A stretch of 64,000 bases of DNA. It comes from Paracoccaceae bacterium (GTDB lineage Bacteria; Pseudomonadota; Alphaproteobacteria; Rhodobacterales; Rhodobacteraceae). The notes under the pieces were generated by a model, which saw nothing but the letters and a program-made list of their open reading frames with translations, searched no databases and was not told the DNA's origin. Position numbers and translations under genes: made by a program. Positions 26,644 to 34,270 of the stretch are shown here, piece after piece (the stretch's first letter is position 1; each line of letters begins with the position of its first letter). The stretch spans positions 1 to 64,000 of the forward strand of contig JAJFIC010000068.1 of NCBI GenBank assembly GCA_021775315.1, written 5' to 3'.

Positions 26644-27381
26644 CTACCACGTCTCGGCATATGGGCGGATATCAAGTTCAAAGGTCCAGCCGTCGCGACT
26701 TTGGTGGTGCAGGGTCCAATAAGCCTCGGCAATGCTGTCGGGCTTCATCAGGGTGTCAGGCGGCAGATCATCCGGATCCTGCCCGGCCTCCCGCTGGCGA
26801 TCACGGACGAACGCGGTGTCCACACCCGCGTCAATGACCAGATGCGCGACATGGATGTTTTGCGGCCCCAATTCCCGCGCCATCGCCTGCGCCAACCCCC
26901 GCAACGCGAACTTGCCCGAGGCAAAGGCCGCATATCCCGCACTGCCCCGAACCGAGGCCGTGGCGCCGGTGAAAAAGATCGACCCTCTCTGGCGCGCCAC
27001 CATGTATTTGGCGGCCTCCCGACCGCTTAGAAAGGCTGCATAGGCGCACATTTCCCAGACCTTGCGAAAAACACGTTCAGTGGTTTCAAGGATCGGGAAC
27101 CGGACATTACCGCCGACATTAAAGATGCAGATATCAATCGGGCCAATGTCATTTTCGACCCTAGCAAACATTTCGGTCGCCGTGTCTTCGCGCCGTGCGT
27201 CCCATGTGAACCCTTGCGCCGACCCTCCGCCAGCTTCAATCGTGGCGATCAGGGGCGCCAGTTTTTCGCCCCGGCGACGCCCCATAACGACGTGATAGCC
27301 GCCGCTGGCAAAGCGTTTGGCGATGGCTGCGCCGATATAATCGCCCGCGCCGATGATCAGGCAGATGGGTTTTGCGTTCAT
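26644..27381 (-). CDS. Short-chain dehydrogenase family protein with an altered catalytic site
   Basis: The 245-residue Rossmann-fold protein has the nucleotide motif as GAGDYIGAAIAKRF near residue 11 (TGxxxGxG changed) and NVGG near 88 in place of NNAG. At the catalytic position the sequence is AAFASGKFALRGLAQAMARE, so the usual tyrosine of YxxxK is phenylalanine while the lysine remains. The C-terminal IHVAHLVIDAGVDT is typical of this atypical SDR subgroup. Catalysis by the classical mechanism is doubtful. It lies 9 bp after the GST gene and is probably co-transcribed with it. Confidence 0.85.
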   Translation of the reverse strand: MNAKPICLIIGAGDYIGAAIAKRFASGGYHVVMGRRRGEKLAPLIATIEAGGGSAQGFTWDARREDTATEMFARVENDIGPIDICIFNVGGNVRFPILETTERVFRKVWEMCAYAAFLSGREAAKYMVARQRGSIFFTGATASVRGSAGYAAFASGKFALRGLAQAMARELGPQNIHVAHLVIDAGVDTAFVRDRQREAGQDPDDLPPDTLMKPDSIAEAYWTLHHQSRDGWTFELDIRPYAETW

Positions 27382-27390
27382 GCTAATACC

Positions 27391-27993
27391 CTATACAGCC
27401 TCGGCTGCCTGAAAGGCTGGCCGGGCTTCAAGCCGATCAGCATAGGCCGACAAGTTCGGCAGGCCGCTGAAATCAACCTTAAGACGCCGGGCCATAATGA
27501 CCGCATGACCTGTGATCGTATCTGCAATGGTGAAATCACCGGCCAAAAACGCGCGCCCATCCATTTGCGTCTCAAGCGCGCCCAATGTGCGGCCCATAAG
27601 TTTTAGCGCGCGCATCGCCAGTTCCGGATTGCGCCGTTCTGGCGGCAGTAAAACGGTCTCTACCACGTGGTTGCCCATCGGCCCCATGATCATACCTTCG
27701 GCATAATGCAGCCATTGCAGATACACGGCAAAATTCGCATCCTCTGGACCACGGATCAGCTCAGGGGCGTGTTTTGCGCCCAGATACTGCGCAATCGCCG
27801 TGCTTTCCGTAATCGTGACATCCCCGTCAATCAGCGTCGGCACCCGGCCGTTTGGGTTGATGCTGGTATAGTCCGGGCCGCGCATTTCCTTTTGCCCAAG
27901 CGTGAACTTTTCCACCTCATAAGGCAGGCCGATTTCCTCAAGCAGCCAGACGGTGCGCACAGCGCGGGATTGCGGGGCGAAATATACTTTCAT
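27391..27993 (-). CDS. Glutathione S-transferase family protein
   Basis: The 200-residue GST starts at MKVYFAPQSRAVRTVWLLEE (ATG at 27993). The N-terminal thioredoxin-like domain has NPNGRVPTLIDGDVTITEST, in which the VP and ES residues bind glutathione. The C-terminal helical domain has FLAGDFTIADTITGHAVI near 150. The N-terminal SRA serine is a candidate catalytic residue. It is divergent from the HxlR regulator gene, whose operator region lies between them, so HxlR may control both directions. Confidence 0.9.
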   Translation of the reverse strand: MKVYFAPQSRAVRTVWLLEEIGLPYEVEKFTLGQKEMRGPDYTSINPNGRVPTLIDGDVTITESTAIAQYLGAKHAPELIRGPEDANFAVYLQWLHYAEGMIMGPMGNHVVETVLLPPERRNPELAMRALKLMGRTLGALETQMDGRAFLAGDFTIADTITGHAVIMARRLKVDFSGLPNLSAYADRLEARPAFQAAEAV

Positions 27994-28047
27994 GGTGGTT
28001 TCCTGTGGCGGCTGGCAAGGGTGAAGTCCGGGCGTTGACAAACAGTA

Positions 28048-28064
28048 ACTTCAGAAATAGAAGT
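28048..28064. promoter_or_regulatory. Inverted repeat between GST and HxlR genes
   Basis: ACTTC-AGAAATA-GAAGT at 28048-28064 is a 5-bp inverted repeat with a 7-base spacer. The AT-rich sequence TTCAGAAAT recurs 21 bp further at 28072-28080. It lies in the A/T-rich intergenic region between divergent promoters and is a plausible HxlR operator. No binding data. Confidence 0.4.
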
Positions 28065-28084
28065 AAGTCAATTCAGAAATTAAA

Positions 28085-28576
28085 GTGACCCTGATGAGCC
28101 GCGCTGACCTTTCCTTGCAATCCTGTTCCATCGCACGTGCCGTTGCACAAGTGGGTGACGAATGGACGATCATGATCCTGCGTGAAATGTTCCTCGGCAG
28201 TCGCCGTTTTGACGACTTTCTGCGCCAGACGCGCATGTCTTCGCATCTTTTGTCAGGGCGACTGAAAAAGCTGGAAGCGCTGGGCGTTATCCGACGCGAA
28301 AAGTATTCTGAACATCCACCCCGCAGCGAATACCGCCTGACGGCAATGGGGCACGACCTTTGGCCCGTGATCATTGCCTTCAAGCAATGGGGCGACCGCT
28401 GGCTGGGCGACGGCGATGATGCCCCGGTTCAGATCGTGCACAAGGGCTGCGGGCATGTCACCCATCCACAAATGACCTGCCCGGATTGCGGGCAAGCGAT
28501 GACCGCCCATGACGCACGGGCCGAACTGACCCAATCTTATGAAAACGAGCGGCAAGCCGCCAGGAGGCACCCATGA
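28085..28576 (+). CDS. HxlR family transcriptional regulator with C-terminal zinc ribbon
   Basis: The 163-residue winged-helix regulator has the HxlR signature: SIARAVAQVGDEWTIMILRE near 15, SRRFDDFLRQT near 38, HLLSGRLKKLEALGVI near 52 and EYRLTAMGHDL near 82. After the HTH domain it has CGHVTHPQMTCPDCGQAM with four potential zinc ligands. Starts are GTG at 28085 or ATG at 28094. The gene overlaps the nitronate monooxygenase gene by 4 bp, so the regulator and its enzymes share one transcript. HxlR proteins often sense aldehydes, quinones or other electrophiles. Confidence 0.9.
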   Translation: MTLMSRADLSLQSCSIARAVAQVGDEWTIMILREMFLGSRRFDDFLRQTRMSSHLLSGRLKKLEALGVIRREKYSEHPPRSEYRLTAMGHDLWPVIIAFKQWGDRWLGDGDDAPVQIVHKGCGHVTHPQMTCPDCGQAMTAHDARAELTQSYENERQAARRHP

Positions 28577-29568
28577 AAACCCGTATCACAGACCTTTTTG
28601 GCATCGAACACCCGATCATTCAGGGCGGCATGCATTACGTCGGTTTTGCCGAATTGGCCGCCGCAGTTTCGAATGCCGGTGGCCTTGGCACGATCACCGG
28701 CCTGACGCAGAAAACACCGGCGGACCTCGCCAATGAAATCGCCAGATGCAACGACATGACAGACAAACCATTTGCCGTGAACCTGACCTTTCTGCCAACG
28801 GTCAACGCGCCTGACTATCCCGGTTATGTGAAGGCGATCATTGATGGCGGCGTGAAAGTAGTCGAAACAGCAGGCCGCAATCCGGTTCAGGTCATGCCCT
28901 ATCTGCAAGACGCGGGCATCAAAGTGATCCACAAATGCACCTCGGTGCGCCACGCGCTAAAAGCGCAGGAAATCGGTTGCGATGCGGTGTCGGTCGATGG
29001 CTTTGAATGCGGTGGCCATCCCGGCGAAGACGACATTCCCAACATGATCCTTTTGCCCCGCGCTGCGGACGAGCTGGAGATTCCGTTCGTGTCTTCCGGT
29101 GGTCAGGCCGATGCGCGCTCATTGGTGGCCTCGCTTGCCATGGGGGCGGATGGCATGAACATGGGCACACGCTTTATGTGCACGGTCGAGGCACCTATCC
29201 ACCAAAAGGTCAAAGACGCCATCGTTGCTGCGTCCGAACTGGACACCCGCCTGATCATGCGCCCGTTGCGCAATACCGAACGTGTGCTGAACAACCCGGC
29301 GGTTGAGCGTGTGCTGGCCGTTGAAAAAGCCAAAGGCAGCGACATCACGTTTGACGATATTCTGGCCGATGTTGCAGGCGTATACCCCAAGGTGATGATC
29401 GACGGTGATCTGGATGTGGGCGCGTGGTCCTGTGGCATGGTCGCGGGACTGATCCACGACATCCCAACCTGCAAAGATCTGATCGACGCGATCATGACCG
29501 AGGCTGACGCCATCATCACCGCGCGCCTTGCAGGCATGCTGACCGGTGCCAATTCCAAAGCTGCATAA
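28573..29568 (+). CDS. Nitronate monooxygenase family FMN enzyme
   Basis: The 331-residue TIM-barrel flavoprotein belongs to the 2-nitropropane dioxygenase family. It has HPIIQGGMHYVGFAELAAAV near 13, SNAGGLGTITG near 33, FECGGHPGED near 143 and SSGGQADARSLVASLAMGADG near 177, with GTRFMCTVEAP near 200. The FMN-binding glycines are in place. Such enzymes oxidise propionate-3-nitronate or reduce enoyl/quinone compounds. Beside an enoyl-CoA hydratase and a ligase it may act on a CoA ester or an unsaturated acid. Start overlaps HxlR (ATGA). Confidence 0.9.
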   Translation: MKTRITDLFGIEHPIIQGGMHYVGFAELAAAVSNAGGLGTITGLTQKTPADLANEIARCNDMTDKPFAVNLTFLPTVNAPDYPGYVKAIIDGGVKVVETAGRNPVQVMPYLQDAGIKVIHKCTSVRHALKAQEIGCDAVSVDGFECGGHPGEDDIPNMILLPRAADELEIPFVSSGGQADARSLVASLAMGADGMNMGTRFMCTVEAPIHQKVKDAIVAASELDTRLIMRPLRNTERVLNNPAVERVLAVEKAKGSDITFDDILADVAGVYPKVMIDGDLDVGAWSCGMVAGLIHDIPTCKDLIDAIMTEADAIITARLAGMLTGANSKAA

Positions 29569-29578
29569 GGGCAAACCA

Positions 29579-30364
29579 ATGGATTACCAGACACTTCAAT
29601 TTGAACTTGCTGACGGCATTGCAACCATCACGCTTGACCGAAAAGACAACCCCGCCAACGCCCTGAACGCCCGTTTGGCAGAAGAGCTGTTTGACGCCAG
29701 CGTTCGCTGCGGGGCCGCAGACGTTCGGGCCGTCATCATCACGGCGGCTGGCAAAATGTTTTGCGGCGGCGGTGATCTGGCCGAAATGGATTCAGCACCC
29801 GACAAACACGCCCACCTGACAAGAATGGCCACCCTGTTGCACGCGGGCCTGTCGCGGTTTGCCCATATCGACGCCCCGGTCATCATGGCCCTGAACGGAA
29901 CCGCTGGTGGCGGCGGCTTTTCACTGGCGCTGTCAGGTGATTACGTGATCGCATCGGAAAAGGCGAAATTCGTCTCGGCCTACACCGCTTCGGGGCTGAC
30001 GCCTGATGGTTCGTCCACCTACTACCTTGCCAAACATATCGGCCTATTGCGCGCCAAAGAGATGATGCTGACGAACCGGGTTCTGACAGCGCATGAGGCG
30101 CAGGATTGGGGCTTGGTCAACAAAGTTGTCGCGCCCGAGGCCGTACTGCCCGAGGCACAGGCCATGGCGAAACACATCGCCTCAGGCCCAACCAAAGCCT
30201 ATGGCGGCGTCAAGCGACTGCTGGACACGGCGTTTTCTGACGGGCTGGAAACCCAACTTGACCGCGAAACACGCTCCATCGCGGACGCCATGCGAACAGA
30301 AGATGGCCCCGCCGGAATTGCGTCATTTCTGGCCAAACAAACCCCCATTTTCACCGGGAAATAA
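29579..30364 (+). CDS. Enoyl-CoA hydratase/isomerase family protein
   Basis: The 261-residue crotonase-fold enzyme starts at MDYQTLQFELADGIATITL (ATG 29579). The first oxyanion-hole stretch is AAGKMFCGGGDLAEMD near 60 and the second ALNGTAGGGGFSLALSGDY near 102. Later motifs (SGLTPDGSSTYYLAKHIG and NRVLTAHEAQDWGLVNKVV) are complete. It starts 10 bp after the nitronate monooxygenase stop. It is in an operon with HxlR and is probably a catabolic hydratase. It does not carry the longer N-terminus usual for feruloyl-CoA hydratase-lyase, so I leave the symbol empty. Confidence 0.92.
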   Translation: MDYQTLQFELADGIATITLDRKDNPANALNARLAEELFDASVRCGAADVRAVIITAAGKMFCGGGDLAEMDSAPDKHAHLTRMATLLHAGLSRFAHIDAPVIMALNGTAGGGGFSLALSGDYVIASEKAKFVSAYTASGLTPDGSSTYYLAKHIGLLRAKEMMLTNRVLTAHEAQDWGLVNKVVAPEAVLPEAQAMAKHIASGPTKAYGGVKRLLDTAFSDGLETQLDRETRSIADAMRTEDGPAGIASFLAKQTPIFTGK

Positions 30365-30565
30365 TGCAATTGCTTCCAGTGTTTTGCCGCTGGCATTAAC
30401 TGGAAGCATCGCAAGGCCTGACCTCGGCGCAATGACCGCTAACGCCAAAACCCGTGATGTATTTTGTGTTTTGCGAAGCCGCCCAAAGCGGACTTGATTT
30501 CTGTATATAATAATTATAAGACATATCTATATTTTGAACACAAAGCCCAAAGGTGAGGTTTCCAA

Positions 30566-30592
30566 ATGCGACTAGCCCCGGTGGCCTGCTAA
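30566..30592 (+). other. Possible 8-residue leader ORF before the MarR gene
   Basis: ATG CGA CTA GCC CCG GTG GCC TGC TAA begins 7 bases after a good AGGTGAGG ribosome site and stops 4 bases before the MarR ATG at 30597. The MarR gene itself has no clear ribosome site. Translation may therefore reach MarR by re-initiation after this mini-ORF. Confidence 0.3.
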
Positions 30593-30596
30593 CCCA

Positions 30597-31091
30597 ATGG
30601 CCCAAAAAATCGCCAAAACAAATATATCCCCTGATCCCGCGGCTTGCGTTTCCGATGCAACTTTGCGCGGTCTTGTTGGCTATAATATCAGGCGTGCCTC
30701 AACCGTTATTCAGGGCGATCTTGCGGCCACGTTGAAAGCCCTCGATCTGCGCATGATCACCTTCACAGCACTGGTTTTCATAGTCGACAATCCCGGCCTG
30801 CAACAATCGCATCTGGCCGATGCCATGTCGATTGAACGGCCCAATCTGGTGGTCATTCTTGATGAACTGGAACGGCGCGATCTGATCACCCGCGACCGGG
30901 TTATAACAGACAGGCGCGCCTATGCCCTTAGGGCGACGCTGGCAGGTCGGCGGCTGTATGACGAGGCGCTTAAGGCGGTTCATAGCCACGAGGCGGCTTT
31001 GCTTGGCAATCTGAATGACACCGAACGATCACAAATCAGCGACGCGATGCGCCTGATCGCATCCTTACGGACAAAGGCGGACAAGACATGA
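30597..31091 (+). CDS. MarR family transcriptional regulator
   Basis: The 164-residue winged-helix protein has a DNA-binding core GLQQSHLADAMSIERPNLVV near 75, then ILDELERRDLITRDRVITDRRAYALRATLAGR, the MarR wing and following helix. The gene overlaps the feruloyl-CoA synthase gene by 4 bp, as in many hydroxycinnamate clusters where a MarR protein (HcaR/FerR type) responds to the CoA thioester. An A/T-rich region at 30500-30540 upstream is the likely promoter and operator. Confidence 0.9.
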   Translation: MAQKIAKTNISPDPAACVSDATLRGLVGYNIRRASTVIQGDLAATLKALDLRMITFTALVFIVDNPGLQQSHLADAMSIERPNLVVILDELERRDLITRDRVITDRRAYALRATLAGRRLYDEALKAVHSHEAALLGNLNDTERSQISDAMRLIASLRTKADKT

Positions 31092-32902
31092 AACGCACCT
31101 CAAACTATCAACCCCATGACATAATCCGGCAGGACCGCCCTGACGGCACGATCCTGCTTAGTGCCCGTCAAGCCCTTGGCCCGGTTGTCGCGACAACGGG
31201 TGACTGGCTGCATCACTGGGCCGAAAAAACGCCCGACGCGATCTTCCTTGCAGAACGGTACGGTGCCGGATGGCGGCAAGAACGCTATGGCGCGGTCCTT
31301 GAACAAATACGCGCGATTGCGGCGTCATTGCTGGCGCGGGGAATGGGACCGACCACACCGATCCTGATCATGTCGGGAAACGGGGTGGACCACGGGTTGC
31401 TGACCCTTGCAGCCCAGTATGTCGGCGTGCCCACCGTGCCGGTGGCCGAGCAATATTCGCTGATCCACGGTGCCCATGGTCGCCTGCAACACGCGATTGA
31501 ACTGGTTCGCCCGGCAATGGCCTATACCGTCGACGCTGACCTTTATGGCGAGGCTTTGGCGCTCGACGCCCTCGCCGGGGTCGAGGTGGTTGCCAGTCAC
31601 GCCACAACCACCGCCGCGACCCCGTTCGCCGACCTTTTGAAAGGCGACACCGGGGTGGACGTTGATGCGGCCCACGCTGCTATCACCCCGGAAACGGTGG
31701 CCAAGATCCTGATGACATCCGGTTCGACCTCGGCCCCCAAAGGGGTGCTGACAACGCATAAAATGTTGTGCACCAACCAGACCCAGATCGCTGACTCCTT
31801 GCCGTTTTTGCGCGCGCGACCGCCTCGTATCATGGATTGGCTGCCGTGGAACCACGTCTTTGGTGGGTCACATAATTTCAACATGATGCTGGCCAATGGC
31901 GGTGCGCTATATATCGACGACGGCAAGCCGGTTAAGGGCCTGTTCGAGCGAACGGTTGAAAACCTGTCGATGGTCACCGGAACCTTGTCTTTCAACGTGC
32001 CGGTTGGCTTTCAGATGCTGCTAGGCGCGCTGCAAAAAGATGCCACTTTGCGGCAACGATTTTTTGCCGATCTCGATCTGATCTTTTATGCTGGTGCTTC
32101 GCTTCCCCAGGACGTCTGGGAAGGTTTCGAGGCAATGGCGATGGACGTGAAAGGCGAGGTGCCCCTGATGACGTCATCATGGGGGCTGACTGAAACCGCA
32201 CCCGCAACCATGATGCAACAGGAACCGACGGAACGCTCCGGCGTCGTTGGTGTGCCGCTAACCGGTGTCATCACAAAGTTGGTTCCCGACAGCGATATGC
32301 GCTGTGAAGTCCGGGTAAAGGGCCCCAACATCATGACGGACTATTTTGAGGCCCCCGACAAAACGGCCGAGGCTTTTGACGACGAAGGTTTCTTTATCAC
32401 CGGTGACGCGATGCGTTTTGTCGACCCGACTGATTTCAACAAAGGCATGAAATTCGACGGGCGGATCAGCGAAGATTTCAAACTGCTGACAGGCACATGG
32501 GTGCGCGCCGGGCAACTAAGGCTCGACATGTTGGCCTGCCTTGGTCCGCTAGCGGGCGACATCGTCATCACAGGCGCGGATCGCGACCAGATCGGGCTGC
32601 TGATCTTCCCCAATATGGCCGAATTGGAAAAAGAAGGCTTTGCCGCAACGCAAGAAAACGGTGTGCTGACAGACCCGTTGTTGCTTGGCGAAATCCGCCG
32701 CCGCCTGGCCGAACATTCAGCGGCAGGGGCCAGCAGTTCAACGCGGGTCACGCGGGCCATTGTGATGGCCGAACCGGCCTCGTTTGCTGATGGTGAGATC
32801 ACGGCAAAGGGCAACCTTAACTTTCGTAAGGTGCTGACACGCCGGGCCGGTATTCTGGCACGACTCTATGATGATGGCGACCCTGCGGTTGCGAAACTCT
32901 GA
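31088..32902 (+). CDS. fcs: Feruloyl-CoA synthase-like AMP-dependent ligase
   Basis: The 604-residue adenylate-forming enzyme couples ferulate-type hydroxycinnamic or related aromatic acids to CoA with ATP. The P-loop motif is LMTSGSTSAPKGVLTTHK near residue 210. Others are WLPWNHVFGGSHNFNMM near 253, SSWGLTETAPATM near 360 and ITGDAMRFVDP near 437, and the lysine-bearing end is ITAKGNLNFRKVL near 575. The N-terminal GPVVATTGDWLHHWAEKTPD is typical of the feruloyl-CoA synthase group. It is coupled to MarR and followed at 12 bp by an amidohydrolase. Substrate identity is inferred. Confidence 0.82.
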   Translation: MKRTSNYQPHDIIRQDRPDGTILLSARQALGPVVATTGDWLHHWAEKTPDAIFLAERYGAGWRQERYGAVLEQIRAIAASLLARGMGPTTPILIMSGNGVDHGLLTLAAQYVGVPTVPVAEQYSLIHGAHGRLQHAIELVRPAMAYTVDADLYGEALALDALAGVEVVASHATTTAATPFADLLKGDTGVDVDAAHAAITPETVAKILMTSGSTSAPKGVLTTHKMLCTNQTQIADSLPFLRARPPRIMDWLPWNHVFGGSHNFNMMLANGGALYIDDGKPVKGLFERTVENLSMVTGTLSFNVPVGFQMLLGALQKDATLRQRFFADLDLIFYAGASLPQDVWEGFEAMAMDVKGEVPLMTSSWGLTETAPATMMQQEPTERSGVVGVPLTGVITKLVPDSDMRCEVRVKGPNIMTDYFEAPDKTAEAFDDEGFFITGDAMRFVDPTDFNKGMKFDGRISEDFKLLTGTWVRAGQLRLDMLACLGPLAGDIVITGADRDQIGLLIFPNMAELEKEGFAATQENGVLTDPLLLGEIRRRLAEHSAAGASSSTRVTRAIVMAEPASFADGEITAKGNLNFRKVLTRRAGILARLYDDGDPAVAKL

Positions 32903-32914
32903 AGGAAAAACAAG

Positions 32915-33787
32915 ATGATAGACCTTACAAAAATCCGCGCGATCGACTTTCACACCCACGCCGAAGAACCTTGCGGCTGTCACGCCGATGACGGCTATGA
33001 CGATCTGCAAACCACGATGGCCAGCTACTTTCGCGCGCCGTGGAAACATCCGCCGACAATCCCGGAAACCGCCGCACATTACCGCGAACAGAACATCGCT
33101 GCCGTGATTTTCCCGGTCGATGCGGAACGCGAAACAGGCTACCGGCGCTACAAAAACGAAGAGGTGGCGGAACTTGCGGCGGAAAATGACGATGTGTTGA
33201 TCCCGTTCGCCTCAATCGACCCGCACAAAGGCAAGATGGGCGTGCGCGAGGCGCGGCGTCTGATCCGCGATTACGGCATCAAAGGCTTCAAATTCCACCC
33301 GACATTTCAGGGCTTTTACCCCAACGACCGCATGGCTTATCCGCTTTACGAAGCCATCGCCGAAGAAGGTGCAATCGCGCTGTTTCACACGGGCCAGACC
33401 GGCGTTGGTTCGGGCATGCCCGGCGGCAATGGCATGCGTTTGAAATTCTCAAACCCGATGTATCTTGACGACGTGGCCGTGGATTTCCCCGATCTGCGGA
33501 TCATCATGGCCCATCCCAGTTTCCCCTGGCAGGAAGAGGCATTGGCCGTCGCCCAGCACAAGCCCAACGTCTATATTGACCTCAGCGGTTGGAGCCCGAA
33601 ATACTTCCCGGAAATCCTCGTGCGGTATTGCAACACCATGCTCAAGCACAAGGTTCTGTTCGGGTCAGACTGGCCAATGATAACACCCGAAAGGTGGCTG
33701 GCGGATTTTGAAAAAATCGCGATCAAGGACCACCTGCGCGAGGACATCATCAAAGGCAACGCCGCGCGCCTTTTGGGGCTGGCATAA
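32915..33787 (+). CDS. Amidohydrolase-2 family metal-dependent hydrolase/decarboxylase
   Basis: The 290-residue TIM-barrel enzyme has metal-binding stretches AIDFHTHAEEP near residue 9, GFKFHPTFQGFYPND near 123, ALFHTGQTGVG near 154, IMAHPSFPW near 195 and LFGSDWPMITPERW near 248. This is the ACMSD/resorcylate-decarboxylase branch, which hydrolyses or decarboxylates aromatic and related acids. Its place between fcs and a DUF3237 gene suggests a step after side-chain removal, but the exact reaction cannot be given. Confidence 0.85.
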   Translation: MIDLTKIRAIDFHTHAEEPCGCHADDGYDDLQTTMASYFRAPWKHPPTIPETAAHYREQNIAAVIFPVDAERETGYRRYKNEEVAELAAENDDVLIPFASIDPHKGKMGVREARRLIRDYGIKGFKFHPTFQGFYPNDRMAYPLYEAIAEEGAIALFHTGQTGVGSGMPGGNGMRLKFSNPMYLDDVAVDFPDLRIIMAHPSFPWQEEALAVAQHKPNVYIDLSGWSPKYFPEILVRYCNTMLKHKVLFGSDWPMITPERWLADFEKIAIKDHLREDIIKGNAARLLGLA

Positions 33788-33788
33788 C

Positions 33789-34253
33789 GTGGACATTCCA
33801 ACCCCAAAACTCCGCCATTCCTTCACCCTTAGGGTTGAACTTGGCGCACCGCTGGACCTCGGCCACGGCCGGGCAGGCAATCGCCGGATCATCCCGATCA
33901 TTGGCGGCGCGGCACTTGGCCCTGACATCACTGGCGACGTGCTGAACCTTGGCGCTGACTGGCAGACGATCTACGGTGACGGGGCGGTGCATCTTGATAC
34001 CCGCTATGCGCTTAAAACCAACGACGGCGCAGTGATCGAAATCGTCAATGTCGGCTCCCGCCACGGCCCGGCGGCAGTGATTGCTGATCTGGCCGCAGGC
34101 AAAGACGTCGATCCGGCCAGCTATTACATGCGGACAGCGGCGCGTCTGGAAACCGGCGATGATCGCTATGGATGGGTCAACCACATGCTGTTCGTCTGCG
34201 CCGGTATCCGCCGCGCCTCGGCCGTTGAAATCGCCTATTACACGGTGGAATAA
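33789..34253 (+). CDS. DUF3237 family protein
   Basis: The protein of about 154 residues starts at a GTG 1 bp after the amidohydrolase stop (VDIPTPKLRHSFTLRVEL). The DUF3237 pattern is visible: GHGRAGNRRIIPIIGG near 25, DWQTIYGDGAVHLDTRYAL near 57, then YMRTAARLETGDDRYGWVN near 110. These small beta-barrel proteins occur often with aromatic catabolic genes and are of unknown function. It is the last gene of the MarR-fcs operon. Confidence 0.88.
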   Translation: MDIPTPKLRHSFTLRVELGAPLDLGHGRAGNRRIIPIIGGAALGPDITGDVLNLGADWQTIYGDGAVHLDTRYALKTNDGAVIEIVNVGSRHGPAAVIADLAAGKDVDPASYYMRTAARLETGDDRYGWVNHMLFVCAGIRRASAVEIAYYTVE

Positions 34254-34270
34254 TTTGCTGAAATCCTGCA

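Noticed and set aside
29579-30364. Naming the enoyl-CoA hydratase ech/ferB (feruloyl-CoA hydratase-lyase)
   Set aside because: The sequence is a general crotonase without the features I associate with that enzyme, and it is in the HxlR operon rather than the fcs operon.
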